This document shows positions 36,500 through 49,400 of a stretch of DNA of 64,000 nucleotides, one piece after another; positions within the stretch are counted from its first letter, which is position 1; each line of letters begins with the position of its first letter. Under the pieces are notes generated by a model, which was given only the letters and a program-made list of their open reading frames with translations, was not told the DNA's origin and did not search any database. This DNA comes from Cymbomonas tetramitiformis. Taxonomy: Eukaryota; Chlorophyta; Pyramimonadophyceae; Pyramimonadales; Pyramimonadaceae. Made by a program: the position numbers and the translations under genes. The DNA is taken from the NCBI GenBank assembly GCA_001247695.2, contig LGRX02028673.1, forward strand, positions 1 to 64,000, in the 5' to 3' direction.

Positions 36500-36810
36500 C
36501 TCATACTTATTTTTAAATTAACACACTATTCGACGAAAATGACATTATCGTATATCATTTTTGGATTTATATATATTTCGTAAAAATCAGGGTTTAGTGA
36601 TATTTATGCGCGAAATAGGGATACATAAAGGCAACAAGCTAGAAAAGTGCAGTATGCGTACAACAAAGAAACCGAAATATGCATACATGTATAATTCTTT
36701 ATTTAAATGTTTACGAGCAGAGTACTTTTCACCCTATACCGTCGAGGCATGACTGATACTATCAGTCAGGGCGGTCGACAAATCCTGCTAATTTATTCAA
36801 CACACTTCAT
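36500..36810. other. Intergenic, 3' flank of the methyltransferase gene
   Basis: AT-rich, no ORF of interest. It contains the inverted pair ATGACTGATACTATCAGTCA (36748-36768). Confidence 0.5.
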
Positions 36811-37167
36811 TTAAGCGGCTGCGGTCTCTTCTTCTACGTCTTCTTCCTCAGACTCGTCACCCGTGGCTGCTTCCTTCCCCTTCCTCGATTTCTTCTTCTC
36901 TTTTGGGGTAAACTTTTGGCTTCGTCTCGGCATCGGCATCCGGCTCGTCATTAAAATTTTGCAGCCGTTGCTGCGCAGAGCTGACCATGTACTGGTCCTG
37001 GTCGAAACCGATCGCGTTCAAACCACACCTCAAGGCGGCCATGGACGTTGAGCCGACGCCGCAGCAACCGTCGAGAATCCAGTTGAGTGGATGGCCGTCG
37101 TCATCCACCTTGCCCGGATCGTCACCGAGCATGTGAACCTGAATCAGCTCCATCAACGGACGGGGGT
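36811..37167 (-). pseudogene. DNA methyltransferase, C-terminal part, cut by E1
   Basis: The minus-strand frame contains RPLMELIQVHML, then LNWILDGCCGVGSTSMAALRC and IGFDQDQYMVSSAQQRL. This is the SAM-binding motif I region and following helix of N4-cytosine/N6-adenine DNA methylases with permuted order (family pattern DPFxGSGTT...GxExDxxY...A..R), with GCCGVGS in place of FCGSGT. The catalytic (D/S/N)PPY motif should lie upstream, on the other side of E1 beyond 64000. In the direct frame the protein stops at 36857. A shift in the KPKVYPK region opens a basic-then-acidic tail (KEKKKSRKGKEAATGDESEE) to a stop at 36811, which looks like the original end. E1 insertion separates this exon from the rest. 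Confidence 0.6.
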
Positions 37168-37492
37168 CACTTCTCGCGAAGCCGCCTGAGCGTGCCACCT
37201 AGTCCGAGCCGCGGACCCACAAATAATTTTCAAAAATACGATTTTGTTACTAACTGTGCTCGCAGGATGCATTAACGACACCACAGAGAACACACCAACG
37301 GCACCATGGCGGACGACACAACGGCAACATACAGATTCGGCCCGCCCACACCCCACATGTCACATTGCTGACTCGCACCCTACGCAAGCTAACGGTTTTT
37401 TGTACCCGCAGGGTGAAAATACGCTCCAAAACACGTTCGTACAACACTCGAAAACAACCCTCCAGCACACCAAACTCATTTTCGCGAGAAAT
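37168..37492 (+). promoter_or_regulatory. E1 5' untranslated region
   Basis: Homologous to the first 550 bases of A: CAACGGCAACATACAGATTC near 37320 pairs with ACGGCAACATGCAGATTTG of A, and CTCGAAAACAACC near 37448 also matches. The frame is open from 37190 and includes a hydrophobic stretch (LLLTVLAG), but no in-frame ATG occurs before 37493. The internal promoter of a non-LTR element would be expected here. Confidence 0.5.
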
Positions 37493-40400
37493 ATGGCCAA
37501 AACCGCTAACAGACCCAGACTGACGTGCGCAGGCTCGTCCAAATCGACCCAAAAAACCACCACGGGCGAGCAGCATCACCAGCCACAAGGAGAAGCGACA
37601 GCTGGCCTGCCAGTGATCGAAAACATGCAAGGGTACGACCAGTGCCCTGACGGCTCGGACTCAGACTCAGAGCCGTGCCACTCTCCAAAAATAACACCAC
37701 TTGGCCTGTCGGAATCCTCCGAGTCCGAGCAAGAGTACGCCACTCCGGAAGCCGACCGAGCAACCGGTATGGCAGGCATACAACACGAGAAGGACGTTTC
37801 ATCAGAACGTGCTGACGAGACACACACAGAAGACATCCCACCCAAGCGACAGAAGACCAAGAAGGTGCACTTCGCGGGAAGTGAAATCCCGCAAAAACAA
37901 AAAACATACAAAACACATGAAGACGGGCTACCCGGCACTGCCGGCCCCCGCGCCAGGAACCCCGAGGGGACAGAACCTGGTTACAAAACACAAGTCCCGC
38001 AGGAGGAGCTGCGAAGGGCGCTGGACAGGCCCATCGACTACAGAAAAGTCGACGGAGCCCCGACAGGCAACATCCCAAGTCTCCTTGAACACAACACATC
38101 GAAGAGCACGGAGACCCCGCTGGGGAAGGTGGCTAGAATCTACCAGCGCCGTCCCAAAGCCACGGAAACCCCAGAGGCCAGAATCTACCACACAGCCATC
38201 AAGTGGCACACTGACCGCAGGGAGGTACTGGTGGCTGAAGACCCTCCTGCGCACGCCTTTAAACTGGGGGTGCCCGTAGTACGTGGGGAGAGACTCTCTC
38301 TCACCCACGTACGCTCAGTCACGGGCAGCAGCCTGGACCCAAGCGACACGGGGCCCACGGGTTTCCCGTATACGGGCACCCCACAACTAAAAATAGTTGA
38401 CCTGGACGAGAGCATCAAGGAGGTGCTCAAGTACCTGAGGTACCTGAACGCCCTTCTCTTTGACGTGTCCGACTCACCGGAGAACATAGTATACGACCTC
38501 CGGCACACGCACATCTGGCTCAACAGTGCAGGCAGAGTCAGGCAGATCGACCTCGCCTTCCAAAACAGACCCTTGGCAGCCTTTGTGCTGTTTAACCCGA
38601 TCTTTCGGCTCCCGCTGCACGTGGTGCCACAGGCGCATCAAACCTGCACCAGGGAGCAGCCAGTGCTCCCGTGCATCTACATATGGTCCCCCTGGGCGCC
38701 GGTCGAGGGGCCGGCAGCGGGACGCAGCGTCCTGGTCTACGGGCCACAGCTCAAGGGAAAAACCATAGAGGAAGTCTCGAACATCCTAGCGACCTCCGTC
38801 ATCGAAAGAAAGGAGGCAAGCCACGAGCTGGGACACCTTGTCGACCGAATCCGAAAAGGTACGGTGAGGGAATCCCCGGAAGACGCGGCCCTCAGGGAGG
38901 TGCTGCTGCTGGAAGCGGTCTCACCAGCAGCAGCGGAGCTCATCGTACAACATCCATACCCCTGGGGTGTGGCTACGACCACCTGCTGGCTACCCAGCAA
39001 GGAGGTCAGCGACGAGGTCGCAGCCAGGGAAATAGCCATCGTCGACAGGAAACAGGTGCTGCACGACCATCATCGAGGCCACATCGTGCAGGCCATCGTG
39101 GAGCACGTGGAGAAACTGACCGCCAACACCATCGCTCTCAAAAGAAAAAAGGAAAAAGAAAAAACCACGCCCGTCGGGCGTATGAGTAAATTAATTTCCC
39201 CGGCCCTACTCTGGGCCGGACCGCCACAAGTGGCGGCCTTAATGGGACAATTTACACTGGGTGGTTCTCATCTCTTTCATCCTCTTGCTTTTCTTGTCTG
39301 AGTCTTCTGTATAGCTGGTAGGTGCTGTGTGCATAGTTTACTGTCAGGTCGTGTATCCTTTGTAGTGCCTGTGTGGCCTCTTTTCTGTTGAGTCCAAGTT
39401 GCTCGAGTATGTCTTGGTTGTGTTTGTACACCGTTCCCGTCCTGCCCACTGCGAAGACATGGAGTATGGCACGGAATCCGTGTCTACGTAGTAGCTGTAG
39501 CAGTGGTCCATATTTCATGTATTTTTCTAAGAGCTTGGGTCCCCATTTTTCGTCGTCAGTGTGGGCCACCTCAATGAGGTGTAGGTTTTTGACTCTCGCT
39601 GGTGCTTCCTGTTGTGTGCATTCCCACCCGTCCTCTAGGTCTTCCAGGCCCTCTATCATGACTATGTCCACAAAGCTCGGTATGGTGTCGGGTCCATCGT
39701 TCCTGCCTGGGTTGTCCTTTGCGTCGTGTCGGCATTGCCCTCTGGTGAGTATGTAATTTGGGAGTACTCTGGGCTTAACCCCTGGGTCTCTCTTTTTTCC
39801 GGTGTAGGCGAGGACTTTGCACCCCCCTTTTCTATGGTGGTCAAGTATGTGTTTCAGTTCGTCCGCGTGGGCGTCTGCCCTGTCCGAGAACATTCCTCGC
39901 ATTTGTGGGTTGTTGCATCCACCTAGGGCGTGCCCTACTCTCATGAGGAAGCCTTTCGCGTAGTCCACCCCTTTGTGTCCACATCCTTCCAGGGTGCACT
40001 TTCCACTCCCTCCGGCTGAGTTTTTCGCCGCCTCGTAGTCTTGTGCTGGCAGTATTCTCAGTCTGCATTTGAGTATTGTTTTCCGTGCCGCATAGGTGGC
40101 TCGTTTCCAGAAGCCGTTCGCTATGTTGTGTAGTGGTTTGTCTCCCTTGAGGTGCCCCATCGTTTTGTTCAGCCAGTTTTCGGTGGCCTTGCCCTCTTTG
40201 ACCAGGGGGGCATTCCTGTTTTTTATTCTACTGTGTGTCATGTCGTGCTTTCGTTGGTTCCATCTTGTTCTGGGCATCGGGTCCTCCATCATCGCATGGA
40301 CTCTGGACTCCTCCGCGACCCTGTCATGGTGAGCTTGTCTTTCATTTGCCAGCTCCCCTCGAGGCGCTTCCTGTTGTTCAATGAGTTCATTGAGCATTCC

Positions 40401-43400
40401 GAAGATTTCCTCATCGTTCTGTTCCCCTTGGGGCGTCTCCAGTTTCTCTGCGAGCTCGTTGAGCCCTTCAAATATTTCTTCCTCTTCAGAGGGTTGGGGT
40501 GGTGCCTCTGTAGGTTTGGGGTCGCTTCCCCGGGTGTGGTCCGTTCTGCCCTCTGTTTCCCAGTGTTCTTGTTGCTCCTGCATTTCCTGCATAAGGAGCA
40601 TTTCTTCTTCCTCTTGCTGTTCCATCATGGCCCTTATTTGCCTGTTTTCCTCATCCCGGGTCTGGTCGACTCGTTGCTGTTGGTTGGGCATCGGGTCTCG
40701 CATTATCGTTTGTTCCTCCTCAGTCTGTTGTGCCTGGTCATGGTGCGCCTCCCACCTGAAAATGTGCTCTGTTTTCAGTTGATGGGTCCAGGTTGCGGGT
40801 TCCCCCTGGAGCTCGGTCATCTTTGCTGAGAGTCTGTTGTTCCCCTGGGCTTGCTGTTCGCGGAGTAGTGTAGTTACATACTTTTGTACCGCCAGTTTTC
40901 CTTTCAGCTCCCTGCTGTCCGAGTCCCCGTCTGGTACCATGGGCTTGACTTTTATTGTTTCGTCATTATCCCATGCTTCCGTGAGGGTCCCTGTGGTGCA
41001 GGCTTGCTTGGCCGCCTCGTCGGCTTTTTCGTTTCCCGCAATTCCCGTGTGTGCTTTGACTTTCAGTAGTGAGACGGTGTGCCCCGCTGCTACCAGTGTC
41101 TCAATATTGACCAGAATGGCATACAGGAGGTCCCTTTGTCTGTGGTGTTCCATGCTGTGGGGTTTCGTTCTCATGCTTTCCAGTTGTCTAATGGAGTTGG
41201 CACTATCCGTGCAGATGGTGAGTCCTTTGCCACTTGGTGGCGGCGGGAGCGTCACTGCTTTTTGTATGGCAAGAAGTTCGGCTCTGTTCACCTCTTGGTC
41301 CTCACCTTCCCACCGAATCATGTGGGCCTCCCCTTCTCCTGACCTGGGGTCCCATACCGCGGCCCCCGAGGCCCATTCTTTGCCTCCTTCTTCTGTTTCA
41401 ATCTCCCTTTTGCTTCCGTCAGTGTATAGGTACGAGGTTGCCTCGTGTGCTCTTTGAGGGGAGGGGTATGTCAGTTGGGCTGGCGTGTCACTGGGGACTA
41501 GGTCCCTGGGGTCCTCTGTTTGGTCTCTTGCCAGTTCCCATCTTCTCCCTTGGACCCCTGGTTCGTGTTCGGGCCAGAAGTCAGTGGGGTATCTGACAAC
41601 TTTTGACCTCGCTACCTTGTCCCATATCGTTTGGGCGTCAGCCTGTCTTGTAAGCCTGGTGTGTGAAGTGTTCGCTTCCACCACCTGTTGTATGGTGGGG
41701 GGGTGTATGTTCCATTTCCCTCCCCTGCTTCCGGGGAGGAGTTCCCATTTGGCTGGTCCTTCTTCCACATGGAGGTGGCTGCTCTCCCACCAGGTTTCGA
41801 CTTCCGCCTGTACGTTGTGACACTGGGGGCAGAGGTCATTTCGTAAGTGTGGTCCTGTGTTGCACATTTTTCCCATTGCATTTGTCATGTCCTTTGTCTT
41901 GACCTCCGGGAGTTCGTATCGCTGCCATGGTCTTGTGTCTACCACACAGTCCACACTGAGGGTGCGTCCTTCTAGGTTTGGTTCGTTCCTGTCGTGCAGG
42001 TTCGCCTCCCTCCTTGGCTGTCCGACGGCCGTGGTTGTGCGGACCTTACTCTGCGGGCAAGTTGTGAGCGCGTTCCTTATGCAGTCCGCAGCGGCATCTG
42101 GGTCCATGCAGTGGGCCTGCCACCCTGCTTTGTTGGCAACAATCAGTACCCTGAGGTTCCAGTTGCACTGTTTCGCTTGCTGGTGAGTAGCACCCATCCA
42201 GTGGTCAGGGGGCAGGAATGTGAATTTACCTTGTGGTATTTCAAACAGTTCATGGACTAAGTGCCCTGCGTGTGCGTTGTATAGTTTCCTGTATGGGGTC
42301 TTCTCATATGTCGGGTATACTCCGACCCCGAACACAGGGTCTTGCGTGGTGGTGGCCGCAATGGCAAAGTCCAGCGCCTTTTTGAGGTCCTGTGGCGTGT
42401 ATTCTGGGTTGAACTGGTAGGCCCCCAATTTCATCCAGTTTGTCGTCCAGGCTGAGCCCCTGGCCCCGAACACCTTGTCTCTGTCGTACTTGGCGTAGTA
42501 TTTCGTGGTGTTGTGGTGAACATTGAGGGGTGAGGCAAATAGTTCGGTGGTAATTCCGAACGCCTGTTGTAGTGCCCTTTGCATCTGGGCAGGGAATGTC
42601 CAGTGGTTCTGTAGGTTCTTTTTTCGTTCCTCTTTTTCTTCTTTGCTTGAGTACCTAATGAGGAGGTGCCCTATTTCTTCCTCAAACGTGGAGACCTGTA
42701 TCTTATGGTCCTCCCACATTTCCATGCGCAGTGCGCGTTGGTGCGGGGTTTGGTGGCGTGTGGTACCCACTGCCTGGGTGTATCTCTCGTGTAGCCTGAG
42801 AAGCTTTTCTTTAGTGAGGGTGCCTATGTATTTCCCGTTTCTGTGGTAGCTGTGGGCGAGCTCCCCCTCCAGCCGTAATTGGCAGTGGTGTTCTCTGTTG
42901 TCCGCAATGTCTTGCTCTGGGTTGGTTTCTGTCGGGTCCAGGGAAAGGTTTCCTGCATGTAGCGTGGGCCAGGCCTGCCCCAGGTGCGGCCTTCCAGCCA
43001 ATATTTCTCTGAGGCCTGTGGGGTGGGTTACCTGAGTGCCTCTTGCTTGCAGCCTTCTTTTTAGGATTGGGAAGGTGGTCGCGCTTTGGCCCCTCCGCTT
43101 AGCTAGTTTTAGGTAGTCAGTTATGGTTTCCCTTGTACTCCATGAGTAGGAGTCATCTCCTTCCGAGTGCCTCCACTGGGTTCTGTATTGCGTTACTAGG
43201 GAGTGGGGGTCCGTCGGGTCAATGAGTAGGGTCCTCACTGCTACAATTTCATTCGGCTTGTCTATTGTTTGGCCTTTCTCAAAGCAGCCTGTCTCCATTT
43301 TTTCGGCCATGGGGTCTATTTCGTCTATCCATTTAGTTTGCGGGCGCGTGTGGAGGTCTTGTGGTGCCTCCTCCTCCTCCCCCTGTACTGGACCGGTAGT

Positions 43401-46400
43401 CTCCGTCTCGTTAATCCTTGTAAGCGGGTGCAGGGAGAGTTGCCTGTGAATCTCTTCTCTGGGGACCAGCCTCGCCTCCCATTCCGTCATTTTAGCCCGT
43501 AGCTGTTCCGGGTTGAGGCGCGGGAGGTTGGTTCGCATTGTGTGGGGGTCCAGCGGTCCCTCACAGGGTATACTCCTGCATTGTTGCTTCAGCCGCCGGT
43601 TTGTGATGCTATCATAAAAGTCCCCCGGCTTCGCTATGTCTCTAGGCTGGGCTTCGCATAGGTATGGGTACAGGTGTGCCAGGCCTTTTGCTATGGCACT
43701 GCGGTCTGCTTTGAGGGCTGCATCTGTGCATTGTTCCCTGACGTTTACCTGGCTAATCGCATGTTGGCCATCCCGGGTAGTAAGGAACGCTAGGTCTGGG
43801 AAGTGTGTGAATAGTTTGAGGCACGTTGTGAAATTTATCGCAGTTGGCGTGTCCTTGGGTACTGTGAGCCTGGCGGTTTGGTCTGTGCACATCGCCTGCC
43901 AGTCTGGAGGTGCCGGTAGGTCCCCATCAATTATTTTGCCTGCTTTCGTTTTCCTTGTTGTTCCTTCCATCTCTTTGTCAGACTTTCTTCTGGTCGCCCC
44001 TTTCAGCTGCTCCATTATCTTTGGTGCTGGGGTTTGGAGCTGTCTGAGCATCCCCTCCGTCCCCTGGGGCGTAATGTTGTATCTGAGTAGGGCATTGAGT
44101 TTTCTTAGTGTGTTGTGTTTTGTCTGGTGCCCCCCCCAGAGTTTGTCGAGGTCTGTGCAATTCATGCGTGCGGTGCAGTGGTATTCTACCAGTCCTCTGG
44201 TGGACCTGCTGACGTGGGACATTCTGAGTCTTGACTTTAGGTTTATTTGCCTCCACGCCGGGCCCCGTACTGCTCCTCTGTCCTCTTCACTGTGCATGGC
44301 CTCCAGTAGTCCGCTCCAAATCGACTGGGCGTAGACTGCCTGGAGTGGCACCATGCCCAAGCCGAATCTTTCCTTTTCCTGCGTGGTGAAAATGTTTGGC
44401 GTTCCGTTGCGGGGCAGGCCTTGTATGTTCTTTGTGGCCCCACCTATTATTTTGTTGAAGTCGTCTATTTCGCCCGCTGTGCAGAGCCCTAGGTGCAGTC
44501 CATACCTGAACTTCCCCAGTATTGCAGAGTGAAGGGAGTATTCTTTTTGGTCCGGCGTTAGTGGGGAGCGCAGTAGTGCTTGTATTCTGTGGTTCATCTC
44601 TTCCCTAGCAGCTTCTTTCTCCTTGTCCCACCTGCCTGTGAATGCCAGTAGTACTCCCAGGTATTTGTATGTGTCGTCTGGTTTGAGTATCTTGAAGTGG
44701 CTTAGCTTACCGTCCACCCCCACCATTTTGAGGTCTTTATGGAGTTGCTCGGGTATGGAAACCCCATTTTTTATGCCGGTTATGGCTGACTTGGTAAGGT
44801 TAATTTTGAGTTCACTCCATTGTGAGAATGCCTCTAGCTTGTGCAGCTGAGCTCGCATGTGGAAAATCGTGGGGCATAGTATGAGCAGGTCATCGACGAA
44901 CGCCCCTGCTGTTGTCCTGAGGGGGCCCAGTCTTTCCTGTTCCGCTGCGTATTTGTGCTGGTATCCATGCTCCCCCACCTCTAGCCACCTTAACAACGGT
45001 TCCTGGTATATTATGAAAAGGAGGGGGCTCATGCTGTCTCCTTGGAGGGGTCCTCTTTGCACCTGCACCGTTTTGTGAGAGGTTTCCCCTCCTACCCTGG
45101 TGTTCATTGACATGGTGTCATGGCTTTGTGTACCCAGGACATCTCGCACCACCTGTGTGAGTTCGTCGGGTATTCCGAGGTATTGCATCGTGTGCAGTAG
45201 TTTGTTGTGGTCCACTGAGCCATACGCATTTTCGAAATCTACATACAGGCCATGCAGTTCTCGTCCCGAGACGTTTGCATCCTCTATCGCATTGGTTACT
45301 CTGGTGAGTTGTCGGAGTGTGTTCCTTTTTTCCCTTGAGCCTTCCTGCGCCTGGGCTAGTATTCCTTGCGTTTCGCAGAACGTGGAGAGCATGTTTGCTA
45401 TCTGCGAGGTGTACAGCTTGAATACCCCCTCAAGTAGGGCTATGGGTCGGTAGTTTTGCTGTAGGGTGACGTCCCCTTTCTTGTGGTGGAAGCAGAATGT
45501 CCCTTTTTTCCAGGTGAGGGGGACATGTTTGCTGTTCCACATTTCCAGCATGAGCGCGTGTAAGGCGTCGTGGAAGTCCTCTGGCATGTACTTGAGAATT
45601 TCGTTCGGGGTCCTGGTGGGGCCTGGTGCTTTGTTGTTGTTTAAGGTGTGTACCGCCTTGCTGTAGCCCTGTCTACTTATTGTGAGGTCCAGTCCCGTGG
45701 GGTCTGGTCTTGGTGCTTTTATGAGGCGTTCTCTATGAGCTGGGTCTTCCCATGGCGGGGGTTTCGGGTCGGGCAGACTACGGTGCTCCGTCCATCTTGT
45801 ATGGTGCTGAGTGAGCCATGTGGTCTGCTAGTGCGTTTGCAATGTTCCCGTGGCCTACAGCGAGGTTGCCCTCCCTGTCCTGCAGGGCCTGTATGTTCGC
45901 CGTGGGGGCATGACCTGTTTCTTGCGCTTTGGCATATATCCTTTTGTGGTATCTTTTTTTGTTGTTCCAGTATTCTTTTACCGTTTTGTCATTGTGCCTT
46001 TGCTTGGCTCGTTTCCAGTGCTGTTTGACCACTTTGTGCGCTGTCGACCTTTCTTTTTTGGCCTCTTCAGTAAGCCACGACACCCATTCCTTTGCATCTG
46101 CATTGTCCCTGTCCGTTGGGCCCTTCATTTCTCCTTCCTTCAGGCTTTGGAGGGTTGAGTGTTCCGTGTGTGGGTTTCGTAGGTGTCGTTTGGTTTGCTT
46201 GTGCATCCGCATCTTGAGTATTGCAGCGTCCCTTTCTTTCCTGTCCTTTTTGCTCATTAGCAGGTCTTTTGCCTCTCGGTTGGAGGTGCCTCCAACTATT
46301 GCAGTTGGTAGCTCGTCGTCCTGCAGCGCACATTTGTTCGCCCTGGTGAGTATGCTCAGCACGGTTTCTCCTGCTCTGTCTATGGTGGCATGCGCTACCT

Positions 46401-49400
46401 GCCTGTTGCCCTCTTCCCTGCATTGGGTGGCTATCTCTGTTATGCGTTTCAGCTCAGCAGTCCTGGCATAGTCGTGTGTCCTGAGGAGGACGCTTTGGAG
46501 TGTTTCCCTGTGGGTTTTGTTCAGGGGCGTGTCCAGCTTCACGTGCCCTGGTTGGGGGTCGCGGTCCACGTACGGTTCGTGGGTGTCTATGCTGTCCAAC
46601 CGAAGGGTCGCTAGGCTCACCATCTCGTGGTCACTCGTGTGGTGTTGAGTGAGGTGTGTGGTGCTCCCCGTCTCGTATCGCGCCCGTTTGTTCCTCGGTG
46701 CTAGCCATCTGTCAATGTTTCTGTTTTTCGCCCAGTTCAGTGTGGTATTGACTGACGGGTCTACATTGTGGAGGTCCAGCTCCTCTGCGAGTTTCGTCCA
46801 TTGCTTGTCGGTTTTTGTCACCCCCTTACCTGTGCTGGTGTTGCTCGCATTGAGGTCTCCTCCGACAATGACATGCTCGTTCGGTTTTTCCGCTGTTTTC
46901 CGGAGCAGGTTGGTTGTGTACTTGAGTATTTTGCCTCTGGTTTTTCCACTCTTCTGCCCCTGGCGGGTTGTAAATGCCTAGCACGTGGTACATTACTTCT
47001 CCGGGCAGGCGCAGTACAACATGTAGGAGGTACCCCTCGAGGTGCCTCGCAGGGACAACGTGGTGGTTGTGTGCGTGGCCGTAGGGGTTGCTGAGGAGTA
47101 TTGCTACTCCTCCTTTCACTGCTTGTTCTGCAGTGCCTTCTGCCTTTTGCACCTCGGTTTTGGTGCCTATCGCGGTGTATTGCATGTCTCTGAATTTCCT
47201 CATCACACTGTCGTGTGCGTGCTTTACTTCCGTGAGCACAATTGCTTGCAGACCCAGTTGGTTTTGGTTTCTTTTCCTGACGACTTCGGCCAGGTCGAGG
47301 CAGGCATCACTTTGTCCTGCTACATTCCATGTGAGCATGTGCAGGCGGTCTTCCCCTATGTCTGTCTTTTTCGGTTCTGTGAGGGGGGGCTGGTATTCTT
47401 GGGAGTCCTGACTTGCCTCCGGTGCTTCCAGTTGTGTGTCTTCGAATTTCTCCCATTGTGCTGTTGGTTCGTCTCTCACCTCCCCCTCCCCTTCGTTTGG
47501 GTGGGTTTCCGGTGTTCGCTGTTCCCCCAATGTATGCCCGTCGTCACTTGGCGGTGTCGTGGGGGCTAATCTATGAAGCCATCTCCATAGGCCCGGTTGC
47601 TTCGTAGCACTTTTGCGTCCCCCTTCTTGGGTTTGCGGTGCCTGCCCCCCGACCTCCGGGTTTGTGTTCAGGCCATCGGCGGGCCTCTGGGTCTCTGTCG
47701 CTTGCTGGCTGTCCACCTGCGTCTGCCTTTGTCCCTCGGCAGCAGTCATCCTCTCTTTTACTGGCTGTTCTATCGATTTTCTGTAGGCATCGACCGCCGC
47801 TCTGTTAGTGGTTCCCCATTTGCTGACCGCCTCGTTGAAGTGGGTGGGCCAGTGTCCCCCTGGGCATGTTTTTTGGAAGTGCATCCACGCTTTGGTGGCC
47901 ATCAGGACCCACGCCCCACAGCTGTAATGGTCCTGTGCACTTTGGTTGCCTACATTCATTAGTTCAACTGTCACTTTTTTGCCGAGCTTCTTGGTCAGGT
48001 GTTCTGCCCAGTTGGTCATTTCCGCCGTCAGCCTTTTGGTGTTGCGTAGAGTTGCGTTGGTTTTCCCATTCGAGGAGTCATATATCCAGAGCTTAAGTTT
48101 GTCGTTTCCTTTGTCTGGTCCGGCCAACACCACCCTCCAGTGTTTGCCATCACACACCGGTATGCAAAAGCTTCGGGAGTTCCCGAGCAGTTGTAGCGCC
48201 TTTGCGGTGTGTGGTTCATTGTTGTCTTCCGGTTTCAGTGCTTCTCTCATTGTGGCCACCACCAAGGGGGGCATTGGGTTGTCCTCATACAGTGAGTGGG
48301 CGTGCTGTATCTGGAACATGTTTAGTCGGCCCTTCATCTCGAATAGCCCCTTCGTGGTGGTGTTGTATGGTACGTTCCTGTTTGGTCCTGGCTTCCTCCT
48401 CCTGTCATGTTTGACTTCCAGCTACGGGTTCGCTTCTTCACCCTTTGCTCAATCTTCCGCATTAGCGGCTTGCCCTTTGTTGGGGTGCCTTCCTTTATCG
48501 TGGTTACTGCATGTTCTGGTTTCCTTGTTCTAATGAACAATGGGTCTACCATTACGGTAAATTATTCTGAGCAACTTGTAGCCGTAGGGTGGCTGTGTGC
48601 TCCGTTTTACTGCATTTTTTGCTATGGTCCGTTTTCTCCTGGTTCTGCGACTTTGCGTTATTCTTTTGTGTTTATTGCGGTTTCCCGTGTACGACCTCGT
48701 GTTTTTTCTCTTGGTGTTAATGTAACTATCAGCATAATGAGCATTGGGGTTATGGTGAGTGCAGCATTCTGTAATGGCCTGGTAATGTCGCATTGTGCCC
48801 ATCGTGAGTGGTGTAGTTCAGTTTGCACTGGTGTTGGGTTTATGGTTACAGCGTTACATTGCCCTAAACCATCTGATGTAACGCCCCTAATATTCCGGGG
48901 GTCACTTCCTTCGTTTAGCGTTACACCGTTACAGGTTGGTGTTTCGGGTCCCCGGCTCTTTTCCTGTATCCCGCTGTTGCTTTCCAAGGTTTGTCTGACC
49001 CTTCGGAATGTTATGTCAAAAGTTTGGGGCAATTGGTGCATTTCCCCGAACTTTCCATTTTTTACGTAGAGCCCCCGGAGCATTTCGCTAAATGTCGAAA
49101 GTTGCCTGTTTGGTCCAGAATTCCTTTCACCTCTCCCCCATGGCATGTCTAAGCCGCTCTTTAAGTATTTTTGTGAAATGTGGGTTTCCGTGCCTTCTGG
49201 AGCCTGAGTAGTGTCCCCTCGGTATAGGGTAAGGTTAGGGTTTCGGCTCACTCCGTCATTCTTCGTGGTATTTGTGGTTGCCGCACTGCGCCACCGGGCA
49301 TTTTTATCTTCGGTCGCGTTTTGCTTTTTGTGAATTGCACTTTGGTCGTCCTCCGGGGTATCTGTTCTCCGGGGCTCATTTTCCCAGTTTTGCGTTACAT

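Noticed and set aside
37244..39301. Independent host gene of 685 codons on the plus strand
   Set aside because: The upstream part aligns with the 5' end of A, and the frame continues into 56802 after removal of A, so it is E1 ORF1. The last 50 codons are A tail read through.
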